From: Leucobacter sp. L43
GTDB taxonomy: Bacteria > Actinomycetota > Actinomycetes > Actinomycetales > Microbacteriaceae
DNA: 64,000 nt
NCBI RefSeq assembly: GCF_016597785.1
Contig: NZ_JAENJG010000003.1
Location: 496,001-560,000, forward strand
Direction: 5' to 3'
Shown here piece after piece: positions 1 to 8,845 of this stretch. The translations under genes were made by a program, and so were the position numbers. Under the pieces are notes generated by a model, which had not been told where the DNA came from, searched no databases, and saw nothing but the letters and a program-made list of their open reading frames with translations. Each line of letters starts with the position of its first letter. The stretch's first letter is position 1.

Positions 1-266
1 CAGAGGCGGCCGCCACCATAGCGACCGGCGATGTGTTCGTGCAAGACGATGCCCAGCGCGCGACCATCGCAGGCCTCGGTGCGAGCCTCGTCGACATGGA
101 GGCCTACGCGTACGCCAGCGTGTGCGCGCGCTTCGGGGCCGCGCTGCAGATGTTCAAGATCCCCTCCGACTTCGCCGACTCGACCACCACCGACGAGGAG
201 TGGGACACGATCGTGTTCCGCAAGAGCGAGCAGCTCAGGGAGTTCTGGGACACCAGGCTGAGGTAG
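1..266 (+). CDS. Nucleosidase (PNP/MTAN-like), 3' end only
   Basis: C-terminal part of a gene that begins left of the window; the first complete codon is at 3. The visible 87 residues include a stretch reading VDMEAYAYASVC, the M-E-A-Y segment that in nucleoside phosphorylases and MTA/SAH nucleosidases holds the ribose and catalytic pocket, followed by K-I-P-S-D-F-A-D-S, where the catalytic Asp is normally found. The family cleaves the N-glycosidic bond of nucleosides in the cytosol. The exact substrate cannot be told from this fragment. Confidence 0.75.
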   Translation, partial: EAAATIATGDVFVQDDAQRATIAGLGASLVDMEAYAYASVCARFGAALQMFKIPSDFADSTTTDEEWDTIVFRKSEQLREFWDTRLR

Positions 267-365
267 TTCGCGCGGCCGCCGCGTCAAGGCGGTGGCAGGG
301 CTCCTGCTCGTTCGGTACACCTGAAGGCATCGGTGCGTTCGGTGCCGATGGAAAGGGGAGTACCG

Positions 366-1091
366 GTGCTCTTGGAAGCCGACGGGCTCATCGTCGATTG
401 GACGCTGATGCCCACGTACAACACCATCATGTCGCTCGCAGCAGGTGCGGGGCTGCTCTGGATACTCGGGCTGGTGCGCGCGCTTCGCAAACCAGGGGAG
501 TTCGCTCCCGAGGGGTGGGCGCTGACCGCCGGCGTGCTCGGAAGCATCCTGACGCTCACCGGCGCGCATATGACCCTGACCTGGCCGCTCGCCGCCTACT
601 TCCCGTTCGACAACATCATCTTCGGAGAGCCGAGTCTCGGATTCGGCGTCCTGCTGCTGGCAGCAGCCTTCCTGCTGTGGCGCCGCTCCGCCGCCATCAC
701 GGCGGCTCCAGACCCGGGGGCGCACCTCGCGCGCACCGTCCGACCACTCGGGATCTTCGTCTTCGGACTGGGTCTCGCGATGTTCGGGATCGCCGCCGCT
801 GGAATGGTGTTCCAGCTCTTCGCCGCGCCGCCGGAAGAGCCTATCTCGGGTGCATTCGCCGAGTACCCGTGGGTGGAGGCGACCTTCATGTCGGGGCTCT
901 TCGCGCTCGTCGGAGTGGGCGCCGTGCTCTTCCCCTTCGCCCTCAGGGGCTTCGATTCAGCCGGACCGAAGCTGCGGCCCGTCGCTCTCGTCGCGGGCAT
1001 CGCCTGGGGGCTCGCCGGGCTGGCGTTCCTGCTCTTCGGGGCACTCAACTACTTCACGCACATCGGCCTGATCATCAATACGACCGCGTAA
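366..1091 (+). CDS. DUF981 family integral membrane protein
   Basis: 241 residues, almost entirely hydrophobic, with about seven predicted membrane segments; the length and the pattern of small hydrophobic helices with few charged loops fit the uncharacterised DUF981 family. I chose the GTG at 366 because GAAAGGGGAG sits 5 nt upstream; a GTG at 333 would add 11 residues without a good ribosome site. It stands alone between the nucleosidase and the tRNA gene and is followed by a hairpin. Function unknown. Confidence 0.75.
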   Translation: MLLEADGLIVDWTLMPTYNTIMSLAAGAGLLWILGLVRALRKPGEFAPEGWALTAGVLGSILTLTGAHMTLTWPLAAYFPFDNIIFGEPSLGFGVLLLAAAFLLWRRSAAITAAPDPGAHLARTVRPLGIFVFGLGLAMFGIAAAGMVFQLFAAPPEEPISGAFAEYPWVEATFMSGLFALVGVGAVLFPFALRGFDSAGPKLRPVALVAGIAWGLAGLAFLLFGALNYFTHIGLIINTTA

Positions 1092-1138
1092 CGGCTCGCG
1101 GGCGGGGCCGCACCACGGCCCGATTCGCGCGAGCCGTT
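1090..1138 (+). terminator. Hairpin terminator of the DUF981 gene
   Basis: AACGGCTCGCG at 1090-1100 pairs perfectly with CGCGAGCCGTT at 1128-1138, and a second GGCCG/CGGCC pairing lies inside the loop. It overlaps the stop codon of the DUF981 gene and precedes the tRNA promoter, as expected for an intrinsic terminator, although no T-run follows. Confidence 0.5.
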
Positions 1139-1147
1139 CGCATCCCG

Positions 1148-1153
1148 TAGGAT
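1148..1153 (+). promoter_or_regulatory. -10 element of tRNA-Ser(CGA), left copy
   Basis: TAGGAT lies seven bases before the first base of the tRNA, so transcription would start at or next to the mature 5' end. No clear -35 hexamer is seen. Confidence 0.4.
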
Positions 1154-1160
1154 TTTCCGC

Positions 1161-1251
1161 GGTGACGTGTCCGAGCGGCCGAAGGTGCAACTCTCGAAAA
1201 GTTGTGTAGGGTAACCCCCTACCGTGGGTTCAAATCCCACCGTCACCGCCA
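1161..1251 (+). tRNA. tRNA-Ser (anticodon CGA), left copy
   Basis: 91 bases including an encoded CCA end. The acceptor arm GGTGACG (1161-1167) pairs with CGTCACC (1241-1247). The anticodon loop reads CT-CGA-AA, a long variable arm (GTAGGGTAACCCCCTAC) marks a class II serine tRNA, and the T-loop is GTTCAAAT. It is followed directly by a terminator. An identical copy in inverted orientation lies at 38946-39036. Confidence 0.97.
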
Positions 1252-1257
1252 GTTGAG

Positions 1258-1295
1258 AAGCCCCGGGTCCTTGCAAAAGCGAGGACCCGGGGCTT
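1258..1295. terminator. Strong bidirectional terminator
   Basis: AAGCCCCGGGTCCT (1258-1271) pairs with AGGACCCGGGGCTT (1282-1295) around a ten-base loop. It ends the tRNA transcript from the left and, read leftward, also lies just beyond the stop of the response-regulator gene at 1335, so it may end both. Confidence 0.85.
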
Positions 1296-1334
1296 CGTGT
1301 TCACGGCGGCATCGGTTGCATCAGCGACACCGAG

Positions 1335-2042
1335 CTACGGCTCGACGCGAACCACGCCGAGTTCGTACGCCCGGATCACCGCGAGAACGCGATTCGGCAC
1401 CTCGAGCTTCATCAGAATGCGCCCGAAGTGAGCTTTCACCGTCGATTCGGTGACGTGGAGGGCCGCCGCGATCTCTCGGTTGGTCAAACCTCGACCGACG
1501 AGTGCGAAGACGTCCCGTTCCCGGTCCGAGAGCGCGTCGAGCTCGTGGGCGCGGGCCGGCGCCTCGTCTCTCGCCAGGTGGGGCACCGCGATCTCGATGA
1601 GCTTCGCCGTGACGCGCGGCGAAACGACCGCGTCCCCGGTGACGACCGCGCGCACCGCGGCGATCAACTCGTCCGGGCGCGTGTTCTTCAAGAGGAACCC
1701 TGCGGCTCCGGCCTGCAGCGCGCCGAAAGCGTACTCGTCCACGTCGTAGGTCGTGAGCATGAGCACGCGCACGCCGGGATGCCTGGCCGTGATCTCGCGG
1801 GTCGCCTCGATGCCGTCGGTCCCCGGCATGCGCACATCCATCAGCACGACGTCGGGGGCGAGCCGCCCGGCCGCCCGAACGGCCTCGGCGCCATCTGCGG
1901 CCTCGCCGACGACCTCGATGCCGGGGTGCGCGTCCAAGACGAGTCGGAGCCCGTATCGGACGAGATCCTGGTCGTCGGCGATCAGGAGTCGGATGACGTC
2001 GGAGTCTGCCCCCGCGTTCGTGCCCGTGTGCGCTTCGCTCAT
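1335..2042 (-). CDS. NarL/FixJ-family response regulator
   Basis: 235 residues. The N-terminal receiver domain (about 17-135) has the acidic pair in IADDQD and the phosphoacceptor Asp69 in VLMDVRMPG. The C-terminal LuxR-type HTH (about 165-225) reads LSDRERDVFALVGRGLTNREIAAALHV in the usual register. It would be phosphorylated by the kinase encoded just upstream; the ATG overlaps the kinase stop (ATGA at 2039-2042), so the two are translated together. As the last gene of an ABC exporter operon, it most simply controls that operon, as in other actinobacterial sensor/exporter modules for membrane or antibiotic stress. The signal is unknown. Confidence 0.93.
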   Translation of the reverse strand: MSEAHTGTNAGADSDVIRLLIADDQDLVRYGLRLVLDAHPGIEVVGEAADGAEAVRAAGRLAPDVVLMDVRMPGTDGIEATREITARHPGVRVLMLTTYDVDEYAFGALQAGAAGFLLKNTRPDELIAAVRAVVTGDAVVSPRVTAKLIEIAVPHLARDEAPARAHELDALSDRERDVFALVGRGLTNREIAAALHVTESTVKAHFGRILMKLEVPNRVLAVIRAYELGVVRVEP

Positions 2043-3232
2043 TGCTCCTCCAGCGAGAGACGAACAGAGACCTGCCAGCCGCCGCCGGCCAGCGCGCCGG
2101 ACCGCACCTCGCCGTCGTAGAACATCGCGCGCTCCTGAATGCCGACGAGGCCTCGCCCATGTCCCACAGCGGCCGGAGCTTCTGCGGAGCGGTCGGTCAC
2201 CACGATGCGCGCCTCGTGCTCGGTGAACTCGAGGCGAACGCGCACGTCGCGCACGTCTCGCGCGTGGCGCAGCACGTTCGTGAGTGATTCCTGCACGATC
2301 CGGTAGACGGTCAGCCCGACAGCCGAGTCCGCTTCGGGCGCCCCCGCCTGCTCGAGTCGCAGGGGAAGGCCGGCGGCGCGAAACTCTTCGATGAGTGCCG
2401 GAAGGTGGCGCATGGTGGGCGGCTCCGGCATCGGCCGCCCTGCTCCTGAGTCGTCGCGAACGGCGGTGAGGAGGCGTTTCACCTCGGACAGGGTGCGTCG
2501 GCCGGTCTCCGCGACCCGGCCCATCACACGCCTCGATTCGTCGGGACGCGCGGCCGCGGTGGCTTCGGCTCCATCGGCGAGCGCGATCATCACCGCCAGA
2601 CTGTGCGCGATGACATCGTGCATCTCCCGGGCGATGCGCTCCCGTTCGCCGGCCGCTGCGATACTGACGTCCTGCTCCGCCCGTTCCATGATCGCGCGAA
2701 CCTGCCGATTCCGATGCCCGGCATTGATGCCGAGCAGCGAAGCGATGAGCATTGCGGCTATGAAGACGATCGAGACGCTGAGCCAGTCCGTCGGCCAGCT
2801 CTCCCAGTCGACCCGAAGCGCGAGTCCGTGCACCGGCGGGCCGAGGCGCACGCGGAATGCGGTGATCAGCGCACCTGCGCAGGCGACGAGCGCTCCGACA
2901 CCCAGCGCGGCCCAACCACGACGGCTGCCGAACTCCGCCCCTGCGCGGTACAGCGCGATCAACGCGAGCGCGATCTCCGCTCCGGATCCCGCGGCACAGG
3001 TGAGGAGCAGGAGACTCAGGACGACAGCGAATGCGACGATCGGTCGGCGGCGCCAGAGGCAGAGCGTCGCGGTGCCGGCCGCGCACAGCAGCACCAGCGG
3101 CCCCGCCGGCGTTCTCAGCTCGGACTCGAGCGAGAGGTAGCCGAGTACGGCGGAGATGCTCAGGTAGACCACCAGGGCGAGCACGTCGCCGCAGGTGAAG
3201 ACGCGTGGGGGCCGGTTTCGCTGCGCGCTCAT
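2039..3232 (-). CDS. Membrane sensor histidine kinase (HisKA_3 type)
   Basis: 397 residues. Residues 1-170 form about six membrane helices with almost no extracellular loop, so the signal is probably sensed within or at the membrane. The phosphoacceptor His205 lies in ERERIAREMHDVIAHSL, the HisKA_3 dimerisation box. The HATPase domain follows, with QESLTNVLRHA (N-box) and GRGLVGIQERA (G-box). The start was set at the ATG whose first bases overlap the TGA of the permease gene; a longer reading begins in unrelated sequence. Partner of the response regulator at 1335-2042. Confidence 0.93.
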   Translation of the reverse strand: MSAQRNRPPRVFTCGDVLALVVYLSISAVLGYLSLESELRTPAGPLVLLCAAGTATLCLWRRRPIVAFAVVLSLLLLTCAAGSGAEIALALIALYRAGAEFGSRRGWAALGVGALVACAGALITAFRVRLGPPVHGLALRVDWESWPTDWLSVSIVFIAAMLIASLLGINAGHRNRQVRAIMERAEQDVSIAAAGERERIAREMHDVIAHSLAVMIALADGAEATAAARPDESRRVMGRVAETGRRTLSEVKRLLTAVRDDSGAGRPMPEPPTMRHLPALIEEFRAAGLPLRLEQAGAPEADSAVGLTVYRIVQESLTNVLRHARDVRDVRVRLEFTEHEARIVVTDRSAEAPAAVGHGRGLVGIQERAMFYDGEVRSGALAGGGWQVSVRLSLEEQ

Positions 3233-4071
3233 GCGTCCCGTCTGCGCAATGCGATCGCCCCCGCAGTCAGGGCGAGCCCGGCGGAGACGGCGGCGATCAC
3301 CCACCCTGCTGCTGTGCTGATGTGACCCGACCACAGGTCGAGGAATGGCCCGGAGCCATCGCTCACCCGGCTCATCGCGTCACCGGCATTGCCGAGCAGC
3401 GTGATGCGGATGAGGCGAGAGAGCAGGCCGTATGGGAGCACCGAGCTCAGCACCGGGATGAGCAGCGTGGCCGCGAACACGATGACGGAGCCAGCGGTGG
3501 TGGACCGCACGAGAGCTCCGACGCCGAGCCCGAACAGGCTGCAGAAGCCGAGGTACGCGGCCGAACCGATCAGCGCCGGCGCCACCCCGGGGCCTGTGAG
3601 GGGAGCGGCGAGTCCGTGCTCGGCGTAGAACGGATACGTGGCGGCCCACGTGCCGAGCGCGGTGATGAGTGCGACTCCGGTGACCGCGGAGCCTGCGACG
3701 ATCGCCTTCGCCCAGAGCACGCGCAGGCGATCGGGAACCGCGACGAGGGTGAGCTGAATCGTGCCGGAGGAGTACTCGGCACCGATCATCATGACACCGA
3801 GGATACCGGCGATGATCTGCCCGCTGATCACCATGGGCATGGTGACGTCGCCCATCGTCCGTTCGAGTGAAGGGACCGACGGCACGCCCGAGGATTCGAG
3901 CGTGGCGGCGAGGAAGAGACTGCCGGTCATCCCGATGAAGAAGATGCCCCCGAGGGTGATCAGTGAGGCGGGGATGCTGAGGAGTTTGATCCATTCCGAA
4001 CGGAGGACGCAGGCGAATGCGGGGCGGCGGGTGCGCGCATCCGACCGGTGCGCGGGTGCGGTCAATGTCAT
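3229..4071 (-). CDS. ABC-2 type transporter permease
   Basis: 280 residues with about six membrane helices and the N-terminal arrangement of ABC-2 export permeases: a short basic cytoplasmic segment (VLRSEWIKLLS) before the first helix, and a conserved GAEYSSGTIQLTL segment typical of bacitracin/lantibiotic-type export permeases. It works with the ATPase encoded immediately upstream; both junctions are ATGA overlaps. Probably a half-transporter subunit of an exporter of a membrane-active compound or lipid; the substrate is not predictable. Confidence 0.9.
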   Translation of the reverse strand: MTLTAPAHRSDARTRRPAFACVLRSEWIKLLSIPASLITLGGIFFIGMTGSLFLAATLESSGVPSVPSLERTMGDVTMPMVISGQIIAGILGVMMIGAEYSSGTIQLTLVAVPDRLRVLWAKAIVAGSAVTGVALITALGTWAATYPFYAEHGLAAPLTGPGVAPALIGSAAYLGFCSLFGLGVGALVRSTTAGSVIVFAATLLIPVLSSVLPYGLLSRLIRITLLGNAGDAMSRVSDGSGPFLDLWSGHISTAAGWVIAAVSAGLALTAGAIALRRRDA

Positions 4072-4994
4072 GAGTTCGCTCCTGAAGGGCTCGTGGTCGC
4101 TCGGTACTCGGTCGCCGCGGCGGTGAGCGCCAGGTACGCATCTTCGAGGGACCCCTCGACGGAGGTCACTTCGTGCAGCACGATGCCCGCCGCAGCAGCA
4201 GTGCTGGCGACCTGTTCCGCCGACAGGTGCTCGACATCGATCGCACCGTCGGCGCGAATCGACACGGTGACGCCGGGCGCTGTCAGTGCCGTCATGAGAC
4301 GTTCGACCTCGTGCGTGCGCACGCGCACGGAGGACGGGGTCGCGCCGGTGATGACGTCGCGCATCGAGCCGTCGGCAAGGATCGCGCCGCGGCCGATCAC
4401 GATGAGATGATCCGCCGTCTGCGCCATCTCGCTCATGAGATGCGACGACAGCAACACGGTCTTCCCCGCTGCAGCGAGCTGCCTCAGCAAGGCTCGAATC
4501 CAGAGGATCCCCTCGGGGTCGAGTCCGTTCGTCGGCTCATCCAGGATGACCGTCTGAGGATCCCCGAGCAGCGCCGCGGCGATACCGAGACGCTGGCCCA
4601 TGCCCAGTGAGAATCCGCCCACCCGTCGGGTTGCGACCGCATCGATGCCCGTGAGCTCCATGACCTCTCCGACGCGGGCCCGACCGATGCCGTGCGTCGC
4701 CGCGATCGAGAGCAGATGCTTGTACGCCGTGCGGCGCTTGTGCGCGGCGCGCGCATCGAGCAGCACGCCGACCTCTCGCAGGGGCGCTGGCAGGTCGCGA
4801 TAGGCGCGGCCGTTGACCTCGGCGATCCCGGCGCTCGGCTGATCCAGCCCCACGATCATGCGCATCGTCGTCGACTTTCCCGCGCCGTTCGGGCCGAGAA
4901 AGCCGGTGACCTTTCCCGGTCGCACCGTGAAATCGATCCCGTCGACGGCTGTCTTATCGCCGTACCGTTTCGTGAGCGTCTGAACTCGAATCAT
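4068..4994 (-). CDS. ABC transporter ATP-binding protein
   Basis: 308 residues. Walker A GPNGAGKST lies near residue 40, the signature is FSLGMGQRL, and Walker B ILDEPTNGLDPEG is followed by the H-loop SSHLMSEM. The roughly 80 residues after the ATPase core are of the kind found in bacitracin-type (BcrA-like) exporters. First gene of the four-gene leftward operon. The ATG at 4994 has AAAGGTGC upstream; longer readings run into the promoter gap. Confidence 0.93.
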   Translation of the reverse strand: MIRVQTLTKRYGDKTAVDGIDFTVRPGKVTGFLGPNGAGKSTTMRMIVGLDQPSAGIAEVNGRAYRDLPAPLREVGVLLDARAAHKRRTAYKHLLSIAATHGIGRARVGEVMELTGIDAVATRRVGGFSLGMGQRLGIAAALLGDPQTVILDEPTNGLDPEGILWIRALLRQLAAAGKTVLLSSHLMSEMAQTADHLIVIGRGAILADGSMRDVITGATPSSVRVRTHEVERLMTALTAPGVTVSIRADGAIDVEHLSAEQVASTAAAAGIVLHEVTSVEGSLEDAYLALTAAATEYRATTSPSGANS

Positions 4995-5305
4995 GATGCA
5001 CCTTTCGCTTGCATCCGACGCTACGGAGAGCCGGGCGCAGGCGCATCGCCCTGGAGTCTGCACATCGCTCCGGCGACCAGTACCTGGGTCTACACGGAAT
5101 CGGCGGCAGCGGGAGACCCACGTCCGAGTTCTCGGCGCGGAGGACAGCCCTGCGCGGAGACGCATCGTCGAGACGTAGGTCTCGCATGATTCGTCAGCAC
5201 GGTCGTCGCTACGCCCCCGTCTCACCCCTGCAGGATGAAGTCGTCTGAGAATGGCAAGGCCACCTGACACCCTGGCGGGAGACACGCAAGTGAGAGGACA
5301 GCACA
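4995..5305. promoter_or_regulatory. Divergent intergenic region, ABC operon / SHOCT gene
   Basis: 311 bases with no convincing gene. It contains a short palindrome (CGAGAC-GTAG-GTCTCG, 5169-5184) near the middle and, closer to the SHOCT gene, the operator copy at 5222-5238. A looser copy of the same motif with a 4-base spacer is at 5267-5282 (ACACCC-TGGC-GGGAGA). The leftward promoter of the ABC operon must also lie here, but I see no clear -35/-10 pair. Confidence 0.5.
5222..5238. promoter_or_regulatory. Island operator, site A
   Basis: TCACCC-CTGCA-GGATGA: one mismatch to the inverted repeat TCACCC-N5-GGGTGA that recurs in this island. It ends 67 bases before the SHOCT start at 5306. Confidence 0.55.
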
Positions 5306-5695
5306 ATGTCATTCTGGGAATCGTTCTGGTCCGTCGTCGGGTGGTTTCTCTGGGCGGCAATCTTCATCGCCTACTTGATGGCGCTCTTCTCCGTGCTCGC
5401 AGATATCGTTCGGGATGAGACGCTCAAGGGGTGGGCGAAAGCGATCTGGGTCGTCTTTCTCATCTTCGTACCGTTTCTTACGGCGCTGGTCTATCTGGTC
5501 GCTCGTGGAGACGGGATGAGTGAACGCACCGTCACTGCTGCTCGGAGAGCTCAAGAGGGCGTTGACGAGCGCATCCGCTCAGTCGTGCGTGTCGACCCAG
5601 CGACGCAGATCGAGAAGGCTGCGGCGTTGCTGCACGCCGGTACGATCACGCAGGCCGAGTACGAGCAGCTCAAAGCACGCGCGCTCGCCTCTTAG
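5306..5695 (+). CDS. SHOCT-domain membrane protein (PLDc_N-like N-terminus), copy 1
   Basis: 129 residues. Two membrane helices (about 6-28 and 40-65) joined by a short loop with the arrangement of phospholipase D nuclease N-terminal (PLDc_N) proteins, then a charged linker, then a C-terminal SHOCT motif (IEKAAALLHAGTITQAEYEQLKARAL). SHOCT is a short oligomerisation or anchoring module of unknown role. GAGAGGA lies 9 bases before the ATG. Close paralogue of 23847-24236: both begin MSFW, share the two-helix region and end in the same SHOCT. First gene of a two-gene unit with the DUF6325 gene 15 bases downstream. Confidence 0.85.
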   Translation: MSFWESFWSVVGWFLWAAIFIAYLMALFSVLADIVRDETLKGWAKAIWVVFLIFVPFLTALVYLVARGDGMSERTVTAARRAQEGVDERIRSVVRVDPATQIEKAAALLHAGTITQAEYEQLKARALAS

Positions 5696-5710
5696 CGGAG
5701 GGCTGGAGAG

Positions 5711-6151
5711 ATGAGTCTGGGACCGTCGGATGCAGGCTTCGCCTTCGGGCCCATCGAACTCAACGTGATCTCGTTCGCTGCCGCTGATCCTCCCTCTGAC
5801 CTGCTCGCCGCCCTGACAGAGCTCGTATGCCACGGCAACGTTCGAATTCTCGACGTCGTCCTCGTCGCAAGGTCAGCGACGGGGACGACGGGGTTTCGTG
5901 AGCTTGAGATCGAGGATCCCAATCTGACCAGGCTCACGCTGCACGCTCGGGGATTGATCTCGGAGGAAGACCTGGACGTGCTTGCGCAGTGCGTCCCACG
6001 AGCCAGTACTGCGGCCGTCGTCGCCCTCGAACCCACATGGGCGCGGGAGTTCGCCGAACGAGTACTCGACACTGGGAGCGTGCTCGTTGCGACCGTGCAG
6101 ATTCCAGGCACGGCAGTGAACGCGGCGATTGACATCGCGCTCGAGGGCTGA
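5711..6151 (+). CDS. DUF6325 family protein, copy 1
   Basis: 146 residues, soluble, no signal peptide. It shares with 9192-9674 the order FGPIEL / VRILDVVLV / GLISEEDLD / AALVALE-type blocks (here AAVVALEPTWAREFAERVLDTG), which I recognise as the uncharacterised DUF6325 family. The family commonly accompanies SHOCT proteins; both copies here follow that rule. Start at ATG 5711 after GGAGGGCTGGAGAG. It ends 15 bases from the convergent regulator gene. Confidence 0.75.
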   Translation: MSLGPSDAGFAFGPIELNVISFAAADPPSDLLAALTELVCHGNVRILDVVLVARSATGTTGFRELEIEDPNLTRLTLHARGLISEEDLDVLAQCVPRASTAAVVALEPTWAREFAERVLDTGSVLVATVQIPGTAVNAAIDIALEG

Positions 6152-6166
6152 ACATCGCGACGTCGA

Positions 6167-8734
6167 CTACGAGAAGAAGCGCACCGCTTCGCGCCTGCTG
6201 GCGACCCCGAGCTTGCGATAGATCGACCGTTGATGCGTCTTCACCGTGTTGATGGAGACCCCGAGCACTTCGGCGATTTCGTGCATCGTCCTTGTGGTGC
6301 GCAGTTGCGAGAAGACCGTATTCTCGCGCTCCGAGAGCTGATCTTGCGGGCCAGCAGCGGCACGAAGGGACAAGCACTCGGAGATGAAATACTCGTACCG
6401 AGTGCCCCAAGCCAAGTGCTCGGTGAGCAATTTGCGCATGGGAACCCCAGCCCCGGAGAACGGGCGGCGGATCCCCTCGGCGGACGCGACTTCGAGCGCC
6501 TGCTCGACGAACTCGTGAGCGGGTGCCTCGAGGCCCCGCTGCTGACGTACGAGCGCATCCGCGACGAGCTTCATCGCGCTGATGTACGAAGCGGCTAGGT
6601 GCTGTTCCAGTCGAGCCAACATCTCCGCTGCGAGATCCACTCGGCCAGCGCGCAGCGCAATCCCGGACAGGAGGACGCCGACGAGCGGAACATCAGTCGA
6701 ATCGGTGTAATGCTCGACCACTCTCATAGCTTGTGCACGATGTCCGGCGGCTTCGTGGAGTGCGGCGCGGGAGACATTCTGAAAAACGGACCACGACGAT
6801 TCTCGCTCCTTCAAGTGAGGGGGCGCCTGCAATTCTTGTGCGGCCCGGTGGCACGACTCAGCGTCGCGGGAAGCTGCGGCGGTGAACGCGAGCATCATTC
6901 GCGCCATGCTGGGGATGGCCAGCTCAGAATCGCCGGCCCGAAGGGCGCGCGTGAACTCGGTCCGAGCGCGTTCCAAATCGTCACCCCAGTAGGCGATTTG
7001 CCCGGCAGCGGCCGCCGCAGCCGCTGGCGCTCCATCGTTCCCCGTCCCGGGCGCAACGTCTCCGGTGTCTTCACGACCCTCGAGAACGACGCGGGCCTGC
7101 TGCTGCTGCCCCGCCCATGCCAGTGCGTACGAAAGATGATCGAGCGCGCGACGAGCGAGCGCGTCATTGCCGACGGCATCGGCTTCCAATGCGGCCGATG
7201 AGAACAGCTGGATGGTGACTTCGGGCGAGCGGTGCAATTTGAGCTCGGCGAACGCCAAGAGGTATGTGAACACTGCGCGAGAGCGCGCCGACATTGATAT
7301 CGGGGCCTCGAGCTGGTCGCGCGCGTGGGCTGTGATGCGCGCGAGTTCGTCGCGTTCAACTGCGAGCTGCAAGAGCACTTGCACACGGATCATCTCGTAT
7401 TCGCTGCGATCGGCGAGGTGCACAGCACGCGCCTCCGCGTGGGCGAGGAGCATTCGCGCCACTTCGCTCGCTCCGCTGATGTCTTGAGCACAGGCCCGAA
7501 CGAGCAGTACGCGCGGATCGTCGTCGAAGGGTTGCGGCAGCGAAGCGCACCAACGAAGAAGCGCCCGCGAATCGGGCCCGACGACCAGTTCCGGCCAGTG
7601 CTCGAGCATCGTCGTGATCGCCCTCTCGACTGCATTCGCCTGCAACGAATATGACATCGAGAGAAAGGGGCTGTTCTGCTCGACGAACGCTGCCGCACGT
7701 GCATTGGCGGTGCTGAAGAGCTCCGGTCGGGTCGATTCCAGGATCGCTCGGCAGTTTCGCGCGAATACTGCGTGCCAGCGATACACCGGACCCCCGGGCG
7801 CATCATAACGATCGATGAAGAGTCCGAGGCGCACGCATCGTTCAAGCAATTCCGCACTATCGCTTCGTCCGGAAACAGCTGCGGCCAGGTCTGCGCTCAT
7901 CTCGGCACACACCGACGTGACGAGGGCGAACTCCCCGATTTCCGGAGGGGCCGAGGAGAGGAGGTAATCGTTGACGTACTCACGCAAGAGCAGCTGGTCC
8001 GGATCTCGCTTCGCGCCCGGACGAACACCGGTGATCTGCACCAGGCGGATGGCAATCGGCCAGCCCTGAGTCTCTTCGAACGTCGTCTGCGGATCGGCGG
8101 GAAGCGAGAGACTGTTCGACAGGTTCGTGATCTCGTCGATAGTGAATGCGAGATCATGCGCACGAATCATGAGATGCGGGCGGCTCAGGACGAGCCTGTT
8201 CAGTGCGATCTCAAGATAACTCGTGCCGATGACGATCAGTCGGAGTGGACTGCCCTGCAACTCGATGAGCGCTCCGAGGAGACCCGCCCGGATCTGGTCG
8301 CGAGCGCGATGCGCGTCGTCGACGACGAGATAGACGGGCGACCGCACCTCTCGCAGCGCATCGACGAGGAGGCCGAACAGCGCTGCCGGATCGGTATCCC
8401 TTGACGCGATCGCGCGGAGCGACTGGAGGTCGCCCGTAGCATCGGCTTTCGCAAGCTCTTGCAATGCGTGCACGATCTCGATGCCGATGCGGGTGCTGTC
8501 CGTGTCGAGCGGGCCCAGCGTGAGCCAAGCGACGCGGCCCGGATGCGCCGAGGCCCACTCGCTCACGGCGGATGTCTTTCCGTAACCGCTGGGTGCAAGG
8601 ACAAGCACCGGCTCGTTCGAATCGACTCGATGCTCAATCAGAGCGACGACTCGTGGGCGGTCGATATGAGCCCGCTGACGCTGAGGGGGCGCACGACGGA
8701 TCCACTTTTCGCGATGCGCTTCCCCGTGCGACAT
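6167..8734 (-). CDS. MalT/LAL-type LuxR-family transcriptional regulator
   Basis: 855 residues. N-terminal STAND ATPase module with Walker A APSGYGKT (47-54) and Walker B VYLVVDDAH, a long helical TPR-like middle (about 330-780), and a C-terminal LuxR HTH (about 795-850; LSERENTVF through HQRSIYRKLGVASRREAV). Proteins of this kind are switched on by binding ATP plus an inducer and then bind repeated sites. It is the only regulator inside the 5.2-34.3 kb island and lies 111 bases downstream of the SHOCT/DUF6325/SulP operon, so it may be the last gene of that unit. I infer, without direct proof, that it recognises the TCACCC-N5-GGGTGA sites. Confidence 0.9.
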   Translation of the reverse strand: MSHGEAHREKWIRRAPPQRQRAHIDRPRVVALIEHRVDSNEPVLVLAPSGYGKTSAVSEWASAHPGRVAWLTLGPLDTDSTRIGIEIVHALQELAKADATGDLQSLRAIASRDTDPAALFGLLVDALREVRSPVYLVVDDAHRARDQIRAGLLGALIELQGSPLRLIVIGTSYLEIALNRLVLSRPHLMIRAHDLAFTIDEITNLSNSLSLPADPQTTFEETQGWPIAIRLVQITGVRPGAKRDPDQLLLREYVNDYLLSSAPPEIGEFALVTSVCAEMSADLAAAVSGRSDSAELLERCVRLGLFIDRYDAPGGPVYRWHAVFARNCRAILESTRPELFSTANARAAAFVEQNSPFLSMSYSLQANAVERAITTMLEHWPELVVGPDSRALLRWCASLPQPFDDDPRVLLVRACAQDISGASEVARMLLAHAEARAVHLADRSEYEMIRVQVLLQLAVERDELARITAHARDQLEAPISMSARSRAVFTYLLAFAELKLHRSPEVTIQLFSSAALEADAVGNDALARRALDHLSYALAWAGQQQQARVVLEGREDTGDVAPGTGNDGAPAAAAAAAGQIAYWGDDLERARTEFTRALRAGDSELAIPSMARMMLAFTAAASRDAESCHRAAQELQAPPHLKERESSWSVFQNVSRAALHEAAGHRAQAMRVVEHYTDSTDVPLVGVLLSGIALRAGRVDLAAEMLARLEQHLAASYISAMKLVADALVRQQRGLEAPAHEFVEQALEVASAEGIRRPFSGAGVPMRKLLTEHLAWGTRYEYFISECLSLRAAAGPQDQLSERENTVFSQLRTTRTMHEIAEVLGVSINTVKTHQRSIYRKLGVASRREAVRFFS

Positions 8735-8845
8735 GGCCTCAGTGTAGCTTTGGACACGCTCTGTGCAACAGGGTGCCGTTCATCTTCGGCGGGTCACAGC
8801 TGAGCGCGGGGGGCGCGATACGCGTCCGGGGAAAGTCCTCCAGCT

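Noticed and set aside
2043..3086. Possible N-terminal extension of the response regulator
   Set aside because: The extra region overlaps the whole kinase gene in another frame; the start at 2042 coincides with the kinase stop and the receiver domain starts there.
5267..5282. Second operator copy upstream of the first SHOCT gene
   Set aside because: Spacer is 4 instead of 5 bases and two bases mismatch; kept only as a note.
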